Of a stretch of DNA of 64,000 bases, positions 14,473-22,928 are shown in pieces. A program made the translations under genes and the position numbers. Where the stretch lies: the NCBI RefSeq assembly GCF_032118995.1, contig NC_092668.1:3699501-3763500 (forward strand). The letters run 5' to 3'. The DNA comes from Asterias amurensis. Its lineage: Eukaryota > Echinodermata > Asteroidea > Forcipulatida > Asteriidae. The notes beneath the pieces were generated by a model. The model was not told the DNA's origin. It searched no databases and worked only from the letters and a program-made list of their open reading frames with translations. The stretch's first letter is position 1; the number at the start of each line of letters is the position of its first letter.

Positions 14473-17400
14473 CATGTTTATGTTCGGTTTATTTTGGAGT
14501 CTAATATGATACTGAAGGTCACATTGTCCGATCACAATTCATGTTAGCTTGGTTCAAAGTCTCATTATTCCACTTGCAATTTAATATTTAATTAATGCTC
14601 AAAGACACTGGACACTTATGGTCATTGTCAAAGACCAGTCTTCTCACTTGATGTATCTCAACATATGCATAAAATAACAAACCTGTGAAAATTTGAGCTC
14701 AATCGGTCATTGAAGTTGCACGATAATCGTGAAAGTAAAAACACCCTTGTCACACGAAGTTGTGTGCTTTCAGATGCTTGATTCTGAGGTCTCTCCCCAT
14801 TACCTGTCACCAAGTAATGCTAATAATTATTTGGAGTAATTACCAATAGTGTACACTGCCTTTAAAGGCAGTGTACACTATTGGTAATTACTCAAAATAA
14901 TTATTGGCATAAGACCTTTCTTGGTGACGAGTAATGGGAAGAGGTTGATGGTATAAAACATTGTGAGAAACGGCTCCCTCTGAAGTGCCATAGCTTTCGA
15001 GAAAGAAGTAATTTTCCACGAATTTGATTTTGAGACCTCGAGTTCAGAACTTGAGGTCACAAATCAACCATCTAAACGCACACAACTTCGTGTGTCAAGG
15101 TTTTTATTTATTTCATTACTATCTCGCAACTTCGATGACCGATTGAGCTCAAATTTTCACATGTTTGTTATTTTATGCATATGTTGAGATACACCAACTG
15201 TGAAGGCTAGTCTTTGACAATTACCAATAGTGTCCACTGCCTTTAAAGGGGCTGTGTCATCATGATCAATGCACATATGTGGCTGTATATGTAAATATGA
15301 ACTCTCACTCGGTTACAGCATGTGCGCACCCTCCTTCCGTATCAATCTCATCCATGCTCAGAGTAGTCTTGGCCCAAGACGTTGATGATCGATAGTGTAC
15401 ACTATGATCAGTTGTAAATTGCTACAGCGCGCCCTCCTATAGATGATGTGACTTGTGACATGTTTACAAAAGAGCCACCAAGTCTAGACTTCCTGCAGGC
15501 ATGATTTGTACACAGCCTAATGGAAGAAGACATACATGCTTAGATTTTATGGAGATTGCACTGTCTAATTCCTATCAACTGTTGATATGATGAAAGGGGG
15601 CACATCTCAAAACTTAGCCAGCTTTTACTTTCATAACTCTTGGATTTATGTGGAAATTATGACACGAAATGTCATCTTTCCCATATGACTTATGCAGTAT
15701 CTTGCCTGCCAGAAATGGGTAAAAACCAAAATGAATAATCACACTTATTGTAAACAATTAAAGGTCACATGGTCTGTACAATATGGTATTTACCACTGAG
15801 CGTAGCACAGTATCCTCTATCGACCACTTACGTCTTGGGACCAAGACTACGCTCATAGCTGTATGCATACTCACTCTGGCATTCTTGCAGTAGCTGTAAT
15901 TTATTTTTTATTAACAATCATAATTTGCAGCATGTATTATTTTAAGTTCAATCGCTGCTGATTTATTTTTTCAAGCATGGCTTGGTAAGCAATACATTGG
16001 CTGGTTGCTGTGAAATTACACTTACATGTCACTCCCATGTTCCTAAAGATAATGTTTGTTTGTTTAGTTTCAGTAACCAAAGAAGTTCTGGGAGTAATTT
16101 CACTCTGTCTCAGGGTCGTTGTAACTGTTTCAAATCTTGCAAATATTCAGGCCTATTGATCACTAGTCTTCAGTTCCAGTCACACTGCAGCGATAACGAT
16201 GACGACGCAAAAAAAAAAATGCATTCTATACGCACACGCTCAATCAACCAATCAAAATTGTTCTCTTTGCAGCATGATTGTTCTCGTTATTGCTGCAGTG
16301 TGACTCGGCCTTGAATTTATGCACCCATGAGCAGCCCGCCGTATCGCCCACTAGTTTTACGAAAAAAAAACGATTACACACTGCGCTTCCTTTTACGCAC
16401 TGCGGACTTTTAAAAACAGGTGCGAGCATTGCGTACGCAGCGAATCCAAGCGAGTATGAACCTGCCTTTAGTCTATTCTTGCTTCCACAGGCAGTGCACC
16501 ATCCTATTCTTGGTTAGTCGTCAACCGAAATGCATTCAAGAAGAAAAGCATGCCCTCTGTCGGGTTATCCATTGCGTTACGTTACATTATGTTATGTAAC
16601 GAAACGGGTATGAGATAGTGTTGTCTTGGACCAAGACTAGTTGATCACAGGCTAAACTCACCAGCAGTGCATTAGCCACAGGGGTCAAGCAATGTCAACC
16701 GAACCTCACTTACTGTCTATCCTGAAATCATTATTGTACACATACATTAGTATATAGGATGCATGTTTTACACCTCCTGGGTTATCTTTTGTAGTCAATG
16801 AGCAAAGCCTGAAAACACTAAAGTGCTATTCACACGACAGCAATTTAACTGGGGTCCCTTGCTAAATTTTAGCATGGTTGTAAAATGTAGCAATGTTTGA
16901 CAAGATTTTACAAGAGAACTTGGACAGTAGAAACGTGTGTTGTCCTTTCACACTAGGTACATTTTGAAAATTTTACAACCATGTTTTAATTAAGCAAGGC
17001 ACCCTTGCTAAATTGCTCTCGTGTGAAAGGGGCTTAAGGGGAGACAAGACTTGAAGCTATAACCCTTTGCACTTGACAGTAACTGAGCAAGGGTCCCTTG
17101 GTCAATTTTATCATGGTTGCGAAATTGCACCTTGTGTGAAAGGATAACAATGTTTATACTGTCCATAAAGTATGGCAAGTTTGAGATTTCACTAAGGACC
17201 TTCGATAGTACAAACTTTTTGTCCTTTCACACAAAGTGCAATTTGTAAAATTTCACAGCCATGCTCAAAGTATGCAAGGTACCCCTGCTAAATTAGCTGT
17301 CGTGTGAAAAGGTTTTATGCATGGTGGGAGTATTTAGTAAGGTTTTCAGTGGCAGTGTGTTGTGAAATCTCTATTGAGTATTGATGGCTCTGAGAAGAGC

Positions 17401-18456
17401 CAGTTTCTGCTCTACGATTACGATTCGATATAGTCTTTCTTCTCTACAGAAGATGGTTAGAGAATACTGCCGTCAATTTCACAAAACTCTTCTTAACTTA
17501 AGACTAATCTTAGGACTTTGGACGAGTCCCAACCCTGCACTGTAGCATGCAGACCTTAACATTAATCCTAAGTTTAGGACGAGTTACTCGTCCTAACTCG
17601 AGATAAGACGAGTCCTAACTGTTTGTGAAATCGACCCCTGATCAAAGTCGTCGAGCAGAAATTGGCTCTTCTCACAGCCTCAACTACTCAAAAGAGGTTT
17701 CTTAGATGGTGTCACCGCAAAGGCTATACTTACTCAATGAGGGAGTTGTCCATTTTGTGTGTCAAATGAAAAGTGAAATATTGTTACTCCTAAAAAGTAA
17801 AGGTATAATTGCAGTCTCAAATCAACATCTGTACTTCTTATTGATCTTGGGAAATGGTTTGAGCTTGAAAATGACTGGTGTTTTTTTTTTATTAATGAGG
17901 AAAAATAATGACCTGTGTGGTTGAAACCCACCACAACATAGACAACCATACTTGAGTAAAGACATCCCTCAAAGGCCCTTTTCAAAACCACAGCTTCGGC
18001 TTTGGATTCGGCTTGAGGCTCCATTCTCTTGTCTGTAGCCCTGAGCGCGTATACGCAAAGCATGCGCACATGTCAAAGCAACCACCGGGGCCAAGCTAGC
18101 CTAAGCCGAATCCAAAGCCGAAGCCATCGTTTCGAAAAGGCCTGAGTTTGAGTGCCTATATTTTTAGCTGAGGAAAAGACAGTTTGATCAAAATGGACAC
18201 GGTCACTCTTTTGCACAAAGCTCTTCTTTTTTTTTCTTTTTTTTTTGCTGTGCTTTTGTATTGATGCATGGCTAGCCTGCATTTTTATCTCTGCATGTTT
18301 TGTTTTTTTGTGTTACAGATATTCTTTGGTTTTGGGAGCGTGGATACAGACAGCGATGATAGTGAAGATGGTACTGACGATGAGACTAGTCTCCATGGTG
18401 ACGAAGAGGATGTATTTCTTCCCATCAACCAAGAAGATGAACTGACAAAGTTATAA
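2489..18456 (+). CDS. PSD: EFA6/PSD-family Arf6 guanine-nucleotide exchange factor, 3' part (4 exons)
   Basis: Four exons at 2489-2633, 3898-4041, 5314-5496 and 18319-18456 join in frame into 202 residues and a stop. EFA6/PSD proteins activate Arf6 through a SEC7 domain and bind the plasma membrane through a PH domain followed by a coiled coil. What is visible here is the last PH helix (DLQNWMQALNLAAA), the family hallmark SAPPLPAAVG followed by FRRPLLP, then a coiled-coil segment with HE, DHR, YLEYE and SRFKTYIYLL that fits the family helix after PH. The SEC7 domain and most of the PH domain lie upstream of the window. The first exon begins with one leftover base, so an upstream exon is required. 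The 12.8 kb last intron is filled with repeats. An alternative terminal form of exon 3 is described separately. Family identity is recognised from sequence; the last exon is the least certain part. Confidence 0.82.
2831..3174. mobile_element. Family A element, copy 1
   Basis: TTAAAGACACTGGACAC to GTCCAGTACCTTTAA; both ends in TTAA. Internal GTGAGAAAC, TCTCACTAT and AGCTCTCCATTGC words are shared with all A copies. Confidence 0.75.
3354..3765. mobile_element. Two adjacent family F elements
   Basis: 3354-3556 runs from AGCTCAATTTCATGAGG to TTTATGAAATTGTGCCC. 3557-3765 runs from GGCCCAATTTCATGGCTCTG to GCAGAGCCATGAATGAGG. Each is an inverted-end element with AAGCAGA words. Confidence 0.6.
3898..4041 (+). 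CDS. PSD: EFA6/PSD exon: coiled-coil segment
   Basis: The acceptor follows a T-rich tract ending TGTTACAG; the donor is GAG|GTCAGA. Exactly 48 codons, phase 0 at both ends. Charged and helical: QEQLANHERKIESIEQELDD at the start, LKQEYLEYE at the end. Vertebrate PSD proteins have the same EEQ..HE..EHR..YLE[FY]E pattern here. Confidence 0.82.
4387..4575 (+). repeat. tRNA-derived SINE, diverged
   Basis: GTCATGGTTAAGTGTACCGG, then GACTCAAGCTCTGGTACTTC, AGCAGAGTGTGGGTTCAAG. Same head as the copy at 54205, including GGACTCAAGCTCT and GCAGAGT.TGG.TTC.AG. Confidence 0.55.
4605..5190. mobile_element. Foldback element with ~220-bp inverted halves
   Basis: The left half from TTTCTGGGGCGGAAATTTTT and the right half ending AATTTTTCCGCCCCAGAAA are inverted copies. 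Both therefore carry the same antisense-related open frames (FLRWVL..SSQIRHF.EIMQLPT), which are not genes. Confidence 0.8.
5314..5496 (+). CDS. PSD: EFA6/PSD exon: end of coiled coil and Ser-rich tail
   Basis: The acceptor is TTTCTTTCTACAG; the donor is AAG|GTACCC. 61 codons, phase 0 at both ends. Starts LSRFKTYIYLL, matching the SRY.TY..LL end of the family coiled coil, then a run rich in Ser (SMSSSSSSTTASVSSEGTQG). If the donor is not used, the frame stays open for another 27 codons to a stop at 5578-5580. Confidence 0.78.
5497..5580 (+). CDS. PSD: EFA6/PSD alternative C-terminus (read-through of the exon 3 donor)
   Basis: Continuing past the donor at 5497 adds 27 residues beginning VPRALSNRYSYRMAIYNS and a TGA. 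The pattern K-V-x-R-x-[LI]-S-x-R-x-[ST]-Y-R-x-x-I resembles the conserved basic end of vertebrate PSD proteins as I recall it. This may therefore be the ancestral terminal exon, with the distal acidic exon as an alternative. A possible poly(A) signal AATAAA lies at 6730-6735. Inference only; transcripts are needed to decide. Confidence 0.4.
   Translation, partial: VPRALSNRYSYRMAIYNSNKGVFEQNV
6110..6262. mobile_element. Short element with GACGTCAT and AGACCGT ends
   Basis: AGACCGTATCGAATAACGC at the left and GTGACGTCATGTTCAACACG then GTCTG at the right. Inverted ends are only partial; similar in style to 45820-45948. Confidence 0.35.
6730..6735 (+). promoter_or_regulatory. Candidate poly(A) signal for the proximal EFA6 terminus
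   Basis: AATAAA about 1.15 kb after the read-through stop at 5580. Only meaningful if the proximal terminal exon is used. Confidence 0.25.
6813..7096. mobile_element. Family H element, copy 1
   Basis: Ends AGACTTGT and ACTTGTCAACAAGTCT; internal CTCGCTAGA, GAAGTCTCGCAGG, a run of ten Gs, CAGCAGTCT and CATTTAACGACTTGT. Collinear with 47335-47602. Confidence 0.65.
8608..8854 (+). mobile_element. Family C element, copy 2
   Basis: CTGCGTTGGTAAGCTTCCCT to GAAGCTAATCGAATGCACCC, with internal GGCTCACCCGGGTC and GAGCACCGCAGGGTCGACCC. Confidence 0.75.
9066..9227. mobile_element. Family G element, copy 2
   Basis: AAGCCAGCTTCATATACTCC to TAGGAAGTATGAACCTAGCT; internal TGACGTCACATG. Confidence 0.7.
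9467..9649. mobile_element. Family G element, copy 3
   Basis: AAAGCCCGGTTCATACTTCC to AAAGTATGAACCGAGCTTT; the best preserved copy, with repeated GCGAATGC words. Confidence 0.75.
10385..10500 (+). repeat. SINE-like head next to the minisatellite
   Basis: GTGGCCGAGCAGCGG, CCCCAAGCTTTCGG, GCAGAGTGTGGGTTCCC and CCCGGTCATGACTTGTGCC echo the tRNA-derived SINE at 54205. It runs directly into the 80-bp array. Confidence 0.45.
10520..11745 (+). repeat. 80/81-bp minisatellite, about 15 units
   Basis: The unit reads TGGATGATATCCATGCCTGC, ATCCTTGCAGACTGTGAAGG, GGGTAACCCTGTTTCAGC, CCCAGGAGTAGGTGGCTCCTA. TAGTGG units recur every 80 bp (10621, 10701, 10781, 10861, 10941, 11021); TATGTGG units are 81 bp (27 codons), so a frame stays open over four of them (11187-11510) as DDIHACILADCEGGNPVS repeats. 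The frame is broken elsewhere. Inside an intron of EFA6. Confidence 0.95.
12393..12676. mobile_element. Family A element, copy 2
   Basis: TTTAAAGGCAGTGGACACTA to TAGTGTCCACTGCCTTTTA; nearly a full dyad, with the halves joined at GAGGAAGCGGCTTC. Confidence 0.75.
13044..13423. mobile_element. Family A element, copy 3
   Basis: TTAAAGGCAGTGGACACTAT to GTGTCCAGTGCCTTTTAA; contains the CTTCAGGCCTGAAGCC variant centre also seen at 45660. Confidence 0.75.
13550..13800. mobile_element. Family E foldback, copy 1 (~250-bp palindrome)
   Basis: ATAGAAGAGTTTGCGGTAAC to GTTACCGCAAACTCTTCTAT, a nearly complete dyad with GGTTCTGAAAAGAACC and GATCAGTATGCTCTGATCGT inside each arm. Confidence 0.85.
14023..14154. 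mobile_element. Family D element, copy 1
   Basis: CGTGTCCGAAACGATGACTT / AAGTCGCCGTTTCGGACACG inverted ends, then CGGCTACAGCTACG / CGTAGCTGTAGCCG. About 130 bp. Confidence 0.75.
14600..14864. mobile_element. Family A element, copy 4
   Basis: AAAGACACTGGACACTTATG to AGTGTACACTGCCTTT; abuts the next copy with a single TTTAAA between. Confidence 0.7.
14863..15248. mobile_element. Family A element, copy 5
   Basis: TAAAGGCAGTGTACACTATT to GTGTCCACTGCCTTTAA. Full-length copy of ~385 bp, end to end with copy 4. Confidence 0.75.
15249..15860. repeat. Dispersed repeat with TCTTGG..CCAAGA dyad ends
   Basis: GAGTAGTCTTGGCCCAAGAC (near 15360) and GTCTTGGGACCAAGACTACG (near 15835). The stretch CTAGACTTCCTGCAG..GATTTGTACACA recurs at 49868-49895. 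Family unnamed. Confidence 0.45.
16170..16475. mobile_element. Short dyad element followed by a family G-like half
   Basis: CCAGTCACACTGCAGCGATAA / TTATTGCTGCAGTGTGACT flank ~110 bp (16180-16305). Then 16316-16475 ends GCGAGTATGAACCTGCCTTT like family G. Confidence 0.5.
16829..17035. mobile_element. TIR element, CTATTCACACGACAGCAA type, copy 1
   Basis: TTCACACGACAGCAATTTA at the left and AATTGCTCTCGTGTGAAAG at the right, with GCATGGTTGTAAAAT / ATTTTACAACCATG inside. Confidence 0.65.
17037..17316. mobile_element. Related TIR element, copy 2
   Basis: Ends TTAGCTGTCGTGTGAAAAGG; contains ATCATGGTTGCGAAATTGCA and its inverted partner TGCAATTTGTAAAATTTCAC. Lies directly after copy 1. Confidence 0.55.
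17362..17735. mobile_element. Family E foldback, copy 2, split by a family I insertion
   Basis: The left half (AAATCTCTATTGAGTATTGA, GGCTCTGAGAAGAGCC) and right half (GGCTCTTCTCACAGCC, ACTCAAAAGAGGTTTC, GGTGTCACCGCAAAG) are separated by 17470-17638. Confidence 0.7.
17470..17638. mobile_element. Family I element, copy 1 (nested in family E)
   Basis: CGTCAATTTCACAAAACTCT to AACTGTTTGTGAAATCGACC with inverted AAGACTAATCTTAGGAC / GTCCTAAC..; GACGAGTTACTCGTC at the core. Confidence 0.65.
17969..18145. mobile_element. Family D-like element, copy 2
   Basis: GGCCCTTTTCAAAACCACAG, CTTCGGCTTTGGATTCGGCT versus AGCCGAATCCAAAGCCGAAG, CGTTTCGAAAAGGCC. Confidence 0.7.
18319..18456 (+). CDS. PSD: EFA6/PSD distal terminal exon, acidic tail (tentative)
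   Basis: The acceptor follows a long T-rich tract ending TTTGTGTTACAG. 45 codons and a TAA. The peptide starts IFFGFGSVDTDSDDSEDG and ends INQEDELTKL; it is strongly acidic. Phase 0 matches the donor at 5497 on the same strand, and no other plus-strand gene is seen between. I do not recognise this tail in other EFA6 proteins. It could belong to another transcript. AATAAA at 19751-19756 is a candidate poly(A) signal. Confidence 0.5.
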   Translation: MFFGFGSVDTDSDDSEDGTDDETSLHGDEEDVFLPINQEDELTKL

Positions 18457-18491
18457 ACAAGAACCACACTCGGTTCATTTTTATAAAGCTG

Positions 18492-18877
18492 TTAAAGGCA
18501 CTGGACACTATTGGTAATTACTCAAAATAATTATTGGCATAAAACCTTACTTGGTAACGAGTAATGGGGAGAGGTTGATGGTATAAAACATTGTGAGAAA
18601 CGGCTCCCTCTGAAGTGACATAGTTTTTCGAGAAAGAAGTAATTTTCCACAAATTTGATTAAGAGACCTCAGATTTAGAACTTGAGGTCTCGAAATCAAC
18701 CATCTAAACGCACACAACTTCGTGTGACAAGGGTAATTTTTCTTTCATTATTATCTCGCAACTTCCATGACCGATTGAGCTCAAATTTGCACAGGTTTGT
18801 TATTTTATGCATATGTTGAAATACATCAACTGTGAAGGCTAGTCTTTGACAATTACCAATAGTGTCCACTGCCTTTA
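18492..18877. mobile_element. Family A element, copy 6
   Basis: TTAAAGGCACTGGACACTAT to GTGTCCACTGCCTTTAA; full length, begins 36 bp after the EFA6 stop. Confidence 0.8.
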
Positions 18878-19152
18878 AAGGCAGTGGACACTATTGGTAA
18901 TTGTCACCTTTGGTAATTGACAAAGACCAGTATTCTCACTTGGTGTATCCCAACAGATGCATATAAAAAAAAAGTGAAAATTTGGGCTCCATTGGTCATC
19001 GAATTTGCAAGAGAATAATGAAAATCTACATAACTTCAGAGGGAGACGTTTTCTCACAATATTTTATACTACATGTAACAACAACATCTCTCCATTGCTT
19101 GTTACCAAATAAGTTTATTTGAGTAATTACCAATAGTGTCCAGTGTCTTTAA
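18875..19152. mobile_element. Family A element, copy 7
   Basis: AAAGGCAGTGGACACTATTG to GTGTCCAGTGTCTTTAA; end to end with copy 6. Confidence 0.75.
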
Positions 19153-19301
19153 GCAGAAATTACTGCTGAGCAAACTTCTTTGCTAAGCCAGCCCATGATT
19201 GCCATGACATGGCTTGTAATCTGTTTCAGCTAAGCAAGATTTTGTCTGTGCTTAGCATGGTTTCTGTGCTCACAGGCTGTATGAAATTGTTGAGAAATTA
19301 A

Positions 19302-19662
19302 AGGAACACGTTGCCTTGGAACGGACGAGTTGGTCAAAACAAAAGCGTTTGTAACCGTTTTTTATATAATGCATATGGTTGGAAAAGTAGAATACAATGA
19401 TCCACACAAGTTTGCCTCGAAATTGCATGGTTTTTCTTCTACTGTGCGAACTAACACGGTCAGCCATTTATGGGAGTCAAAATTTTGACCCCCATAAATG
19501 GCCGTTGTGTTAGTCGTCGAGGTAAAAGGAAAACCACGCAATTTCGAGGCATGCTTGTGTGGATCATTGTATTCTACTTTTACAGCATCTTTCTACCCAT
19601 ATGCATATTGTAACAAACGCTTTTCAATGACCAACTCGACCGATCCAAGGCAACGTGTTCCT
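19302..19662. mobile_element. Family B foldback, copy 1
   Basis: AGGAACACGTTGCCTTGGAA to CCAAGGCAACGTGTTCCT, flanked by TTAA on both sides. Almost fully palindromic around CAAAATTTTGACC. Confidence 0.85.
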
Positions 19663-19750
19663 TTAAATTAAACACTTTATTATCTTGTAAGTAAATCCAT
19701 TCACACAGAAAACTGTAAATATTGACCTGTCAAGTGTAGCAACTGTATTC

Positions 19751-19756
19751 AATAAA
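19751..19756 (+). promoter_or_regulatory. Candidate poly(A) signal for the distal EFA6 terminus
   Basis: AATAAA in a TTCAATAAAACACC context, 1.3 kb after the stop at 18456; the intervening 3' UTR would contain A and B transposons. Confidence 0.25.
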
Positions 19757-20346
19757 ACACCGTGGGTTTTTTTATGAAATGAAACTTGAGAAGAAGGAAA
19801 AAAGGGAGACAAAAGAAAGATGTGGAGAGAAAAAAAGGGAGAACGACAAATCTACCAGTACTTTGTCCAACTGGATTGCACTGAACTTAATGCAGGACTT
19901 GAAGGATAAAGTAATCGGGTGTTTCGGCCCTTCCATTTTCAAAACCGTCAAAAACACTTTGTTTGTTATTATTTTATGTAAATATTTTTGGTATAATTAT
20001 GTTATTCCCTCAATTTGGATTTTCCTAGCTTGCTGAAAGTGCCCTCTGTATATAAATAACTCATATATTCATGCCATATATTAATAACCTTAATTAAGAC
20101 ATTCACAGATATTTATGCAAGTTTACTCAATTTATTTTATTATTCACTGAGCAAAATGTATATAAACTTAATTTGTCAGAATTTTTAATGTAAGTTTAAT
20201 ATTCAACCCCAAAATAACTAGCACTATGTGTCTATAGTTAGTGGTTGAGTTTTATATGAACAATAATGTGTTTTTTATTATGAAGTAAAATTTGTTGTTT
20301 GACATAAAAGCGAGTTCAGTAGAGTAACATAAAATGGTTAAAATTG

Positions 20347-22084
20347 TTAATTGTCAAAGAACAGTCTTTTCACTTGGTGTATCTCAGCATATCAGCCATT
20401 CCTTGGTATTTGAGCTTCATAGAACTATTAACTTTTGAAAAATGGGAGTTATCTTTTCTATTATAGACCCTCAACTTTTTTTTTCTCTCTCATAATAGTG
20501 GTCTTTGCAAAGGGTCTTTCGAATTTAATTAGTTTTTGTTTACCAAGGCCTTCTACTTAAAAATTAACAACAAAAACTCGAGTTTGTCACGCGAGTCACT
20601 ACAAATGCACTTAATGTACATGGTTATAGCAAAAGCTACCCAACGTATTCTGGGGATGTTGTCTATGGAATGTTACAAAAGCACCCCAGCCCACTGGAAC
20701 ATTTCTATGCCCCTGAATTTATAAATTTTTGTTAGAACAAAGAATTAATACAGTGTACAATTATAACTTGGCACACTGTCAGCAGATCTTGTTGAACTAC
20801 ATGTACACTGCATACTGCACTGTACAATGTGCTCACATCTGCATAATTTACCTGCATTATTTAAATAATTTAAGGAACGATAAACTTAATAAAAGAACAA
20901 ACAAAAATATTTGTGGAAACTGGGTATTTTAAGACAGTATTCTAAAGTTAGATTTGGAGGGAGCATCAATGAAGAAATTACTTAACAGATTTACATGTAC
21001 TCAGCCTAACACGCCATTAGAACTAGACACCAAAATTTGTGGTTTCTTATCAACCTACTCTGCCAAGCGTAGTGAGAAAAAAGTCCTTTCCCCTATCACA
21101 AAACAATATAATAATTTCTAGTAAGGGTTCTCTCTATGGGTTTCAGTTGTTCTGAAACGAACCGGTAGTTTAACAACTCAACGTTTCGACCATACGTGTT
21201 GTTAAACCACCAATTTTTTCAGAACCACCCAACTTTACCATGTTTAAAGTCAAAGCCAGTTCAGATTATTTTTCCTTTAAATGTTGCTACAGGTGTTTCT
21301 TCCTTTGATGAAAAGATTCAATTTCAAGTTCTGAGTGTTCGGAATGAAATAAAATGTTCTTGTGATGCAGTATTCTGTTTAGTTATTGTATATTTTCTCA
21401 CTTGTCACGCGAGTCACAAATTTCTGTCACGTTGCATTTAACAAATTTTCAAAAAGTTTTAAAAAGTTCCTCTGAGTTCTCACGACTGGGCAACGGCATA
21501 CAGGGATGCAACACCTTTCATTTTTTTTTGGCAGTCACGCGAGTCACATTTTTGGAACTCATATAAAAACATGATACGTACACAATTTGTTTTCCTTTTT
21601 TATATGGCTCTTCACTAAGTTTCCTTTTTTATAGGGCTCTTCACTAAGTTTATCTAAATCGAGTTAAATGAGAGCAATTTGTTATATTTTGGAGTATAGA
21701 TCATTCAAAAGTTGAAAAACCAGTGAGATTGTCACGCGAGTCACAATGGAATGGCTGATATGCATAAAATACCTAACCTGTGAAAACTTGAGCTCAATTG
21801 GTCGTCGAAGTTGCGATATAATAGTGAAAGTAAAAAACACCCTGGTCACACGATGTTATGTGCTTTCAGATGCTTGATTTCTTGACCTCAAATTCTAAAT
21901 CTGAGGTGTTGAAATCAAATTCGTAGAAAAGTACTTCTTTCTCGAAAACTACGCCGCTTCATCAGAGGGAGCCTTTTCTCACAATGTTTTTATGCTATCA
22001 ACCTCTCTCCAAGACTTGCTAGCAAGTGAGGTTTTATGCTAATAATTATTTCGAGTAATTACCAATAGTGTCCACTGCCTTTAA
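20347..22084. mobile_element. Family A element, copy 8, split by a 1.37 kb insertion
   Basis: The left part is GTTAATTGTCAAAGAACAGT to CTCAGCATAT; the right part resumes ATATGCATAAAATACC and ends CCACTGCCTTTAA. The two parts join into the A consensus with ATAT duplicated. Confidence 0.75.
20393..21757. mobile_element. Non-autonomous TIR transposon (1365 bp) with four GTCACGCGAGTCAC sites
   Basis: Ends CAGCCATTCC and GGAATGGCTG, inverted, inside an A element, with ATAT duplicated at the junction. The 14-bp motif occurs at 20586-20599, 21404-21417, 21534-21547 and 21731-21744, always in the same orientation. Longest frames are under 90 codons. A family E remnant is at 21128-21245. Confidence 0.7.
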
Positions 22085-22157
22085 GCACAGAAAAATAAAC
22101 GTATATATATTTATTGTATTTAACTTGTAAAATAAACCGTTTATGGAGTAAGTAAAA

Positions 22158-22507
22158 CACCTAGTCTTCTCACTTGGTGTATCTCAACATATGCATAAAA
22201 TAACTAACCAGTGAAAATGTAAGCTCACTCGTGGTCCTCGAAAGTGCGAGATAATAATGAAAGAAAAAACACCCTCCGTCACACGAAGTTGTGTGCTTTC
22301 TGATGCTTGAATTCGAGACCTCAAATTCTAAACTTGAGGTCTCGAAATCAAACCCGTGGAAAATTACTTCTTTCTCGAATACTAAGTCACTTCAGAGGGA
22401 GTCATTTCTCACAGTGTTTTATACTATTAACCTCTTCTTGATTACTCGTAATCAAGAAAGGTTTTATGATGATAATTATTCTGAGTAATTACCAATTGTC
22501 CACTGCC
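22158..22507. mobile_element. Family A element, copy 9
   Basis: CCTAGTCTTCTCACTTGGTG to TTACCAATTGTCCACTGCCT; ends ~40 bp before the giant foldback. Confidence 0.7.
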
Positions 22508-22777
22508 TCTGGAACCATTTTCCCTGACCCACAAGCCGACTGGTGGTGATAAATAAACAACTTGCTGAAGAGCAGAGATAAAGTCCTACTAATCTGTTTC
22601 GTGTATCATTCGTTTTCTCAAGATATATTTGCTCGATTTTTAAATTCAAATTGCCTTTACAACACACTGTTTTCATACTTCATAAAAGTACAAACAAAAA
22701 CCTATATTCCGTTTATAGTGTTTACAATTGTTTGCTTAAATTGTCATTAACTATTAAAAAAATCTTCGAGAAGCATA

Positions 22778-22850
22778 TGTGGCACCGTAGCTACATGAAG
22801 TATGGGTTGGACTGGGATCTACGTATCCCGGGTTCAATTCCCGCATACGT
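22778..22850 (+). other. tRNA-like Pol III module 1, left arm
   Basis: GGCACCGTAGCTACATGAAG resembles a degenerate A box, and GGGTTCAATTCCCGC is a good B box. The ends CATATGTGG and CGCATACGTC could pair as a stem. Not a canonical tRNA cloverleaf; read as tRNA-derived. Confidence 0.45.
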
Positions 22851-22928
22851 CTCTTTTCTTTTTGCTTGGACGCAGTGAATGATGGATATAAGTAGTATAA
22901 AAATCATCTCCAAACACCAACGGGCACT

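Larger units (their letters stand above)
5581..18318 (+). other. Long EFA6 intron (5497-18318)
   Basis: No convincing exon. Carries families H, C, G, A, E, D, F-like pieces, a minisatellite (10520-11745), short dyad elements and homopolymers (C run 12831-12852; A/T runs near 14350, 14460). 7100-8600 and 11800-12390 look like plain AT-rich intron apart from listed elements. Confidence 0.55.
18457..22547. other. EFA6 3' flank and intergenic region
   Basis: Two A copies end to end, an F fragment (19150-19290), family B (19302-19662), an AT-rich stretch 19680-20345 with nothing recognised, then an A element carrying a 1.37 kb insertion, and one more A copy. Confidence 0.5.

Noticed and set aside
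19779..20036. 85-codon Lys/Glu-rich frame after EFA6
   Set aside because: AT-rich low-complexity sequence, no splice or homology support, and lies in the presumed 3' flank.
21741..21748. Transib/RAG-like heptamer CACAATGG near the right end of the 1.37 kb element
   Set aside because: It is not at the terminus, is in the wrong orientation for a terminal heptamer, and has no counterpart on the left end; the 4-bp duplication also differs from the Transib pattern.
22291..22488. Peptide SNSKLEVSKSNPWKITSF seen in several places (also 14878, 33557, 52260)
   Set aside because: Recurrent translation of family A elements.
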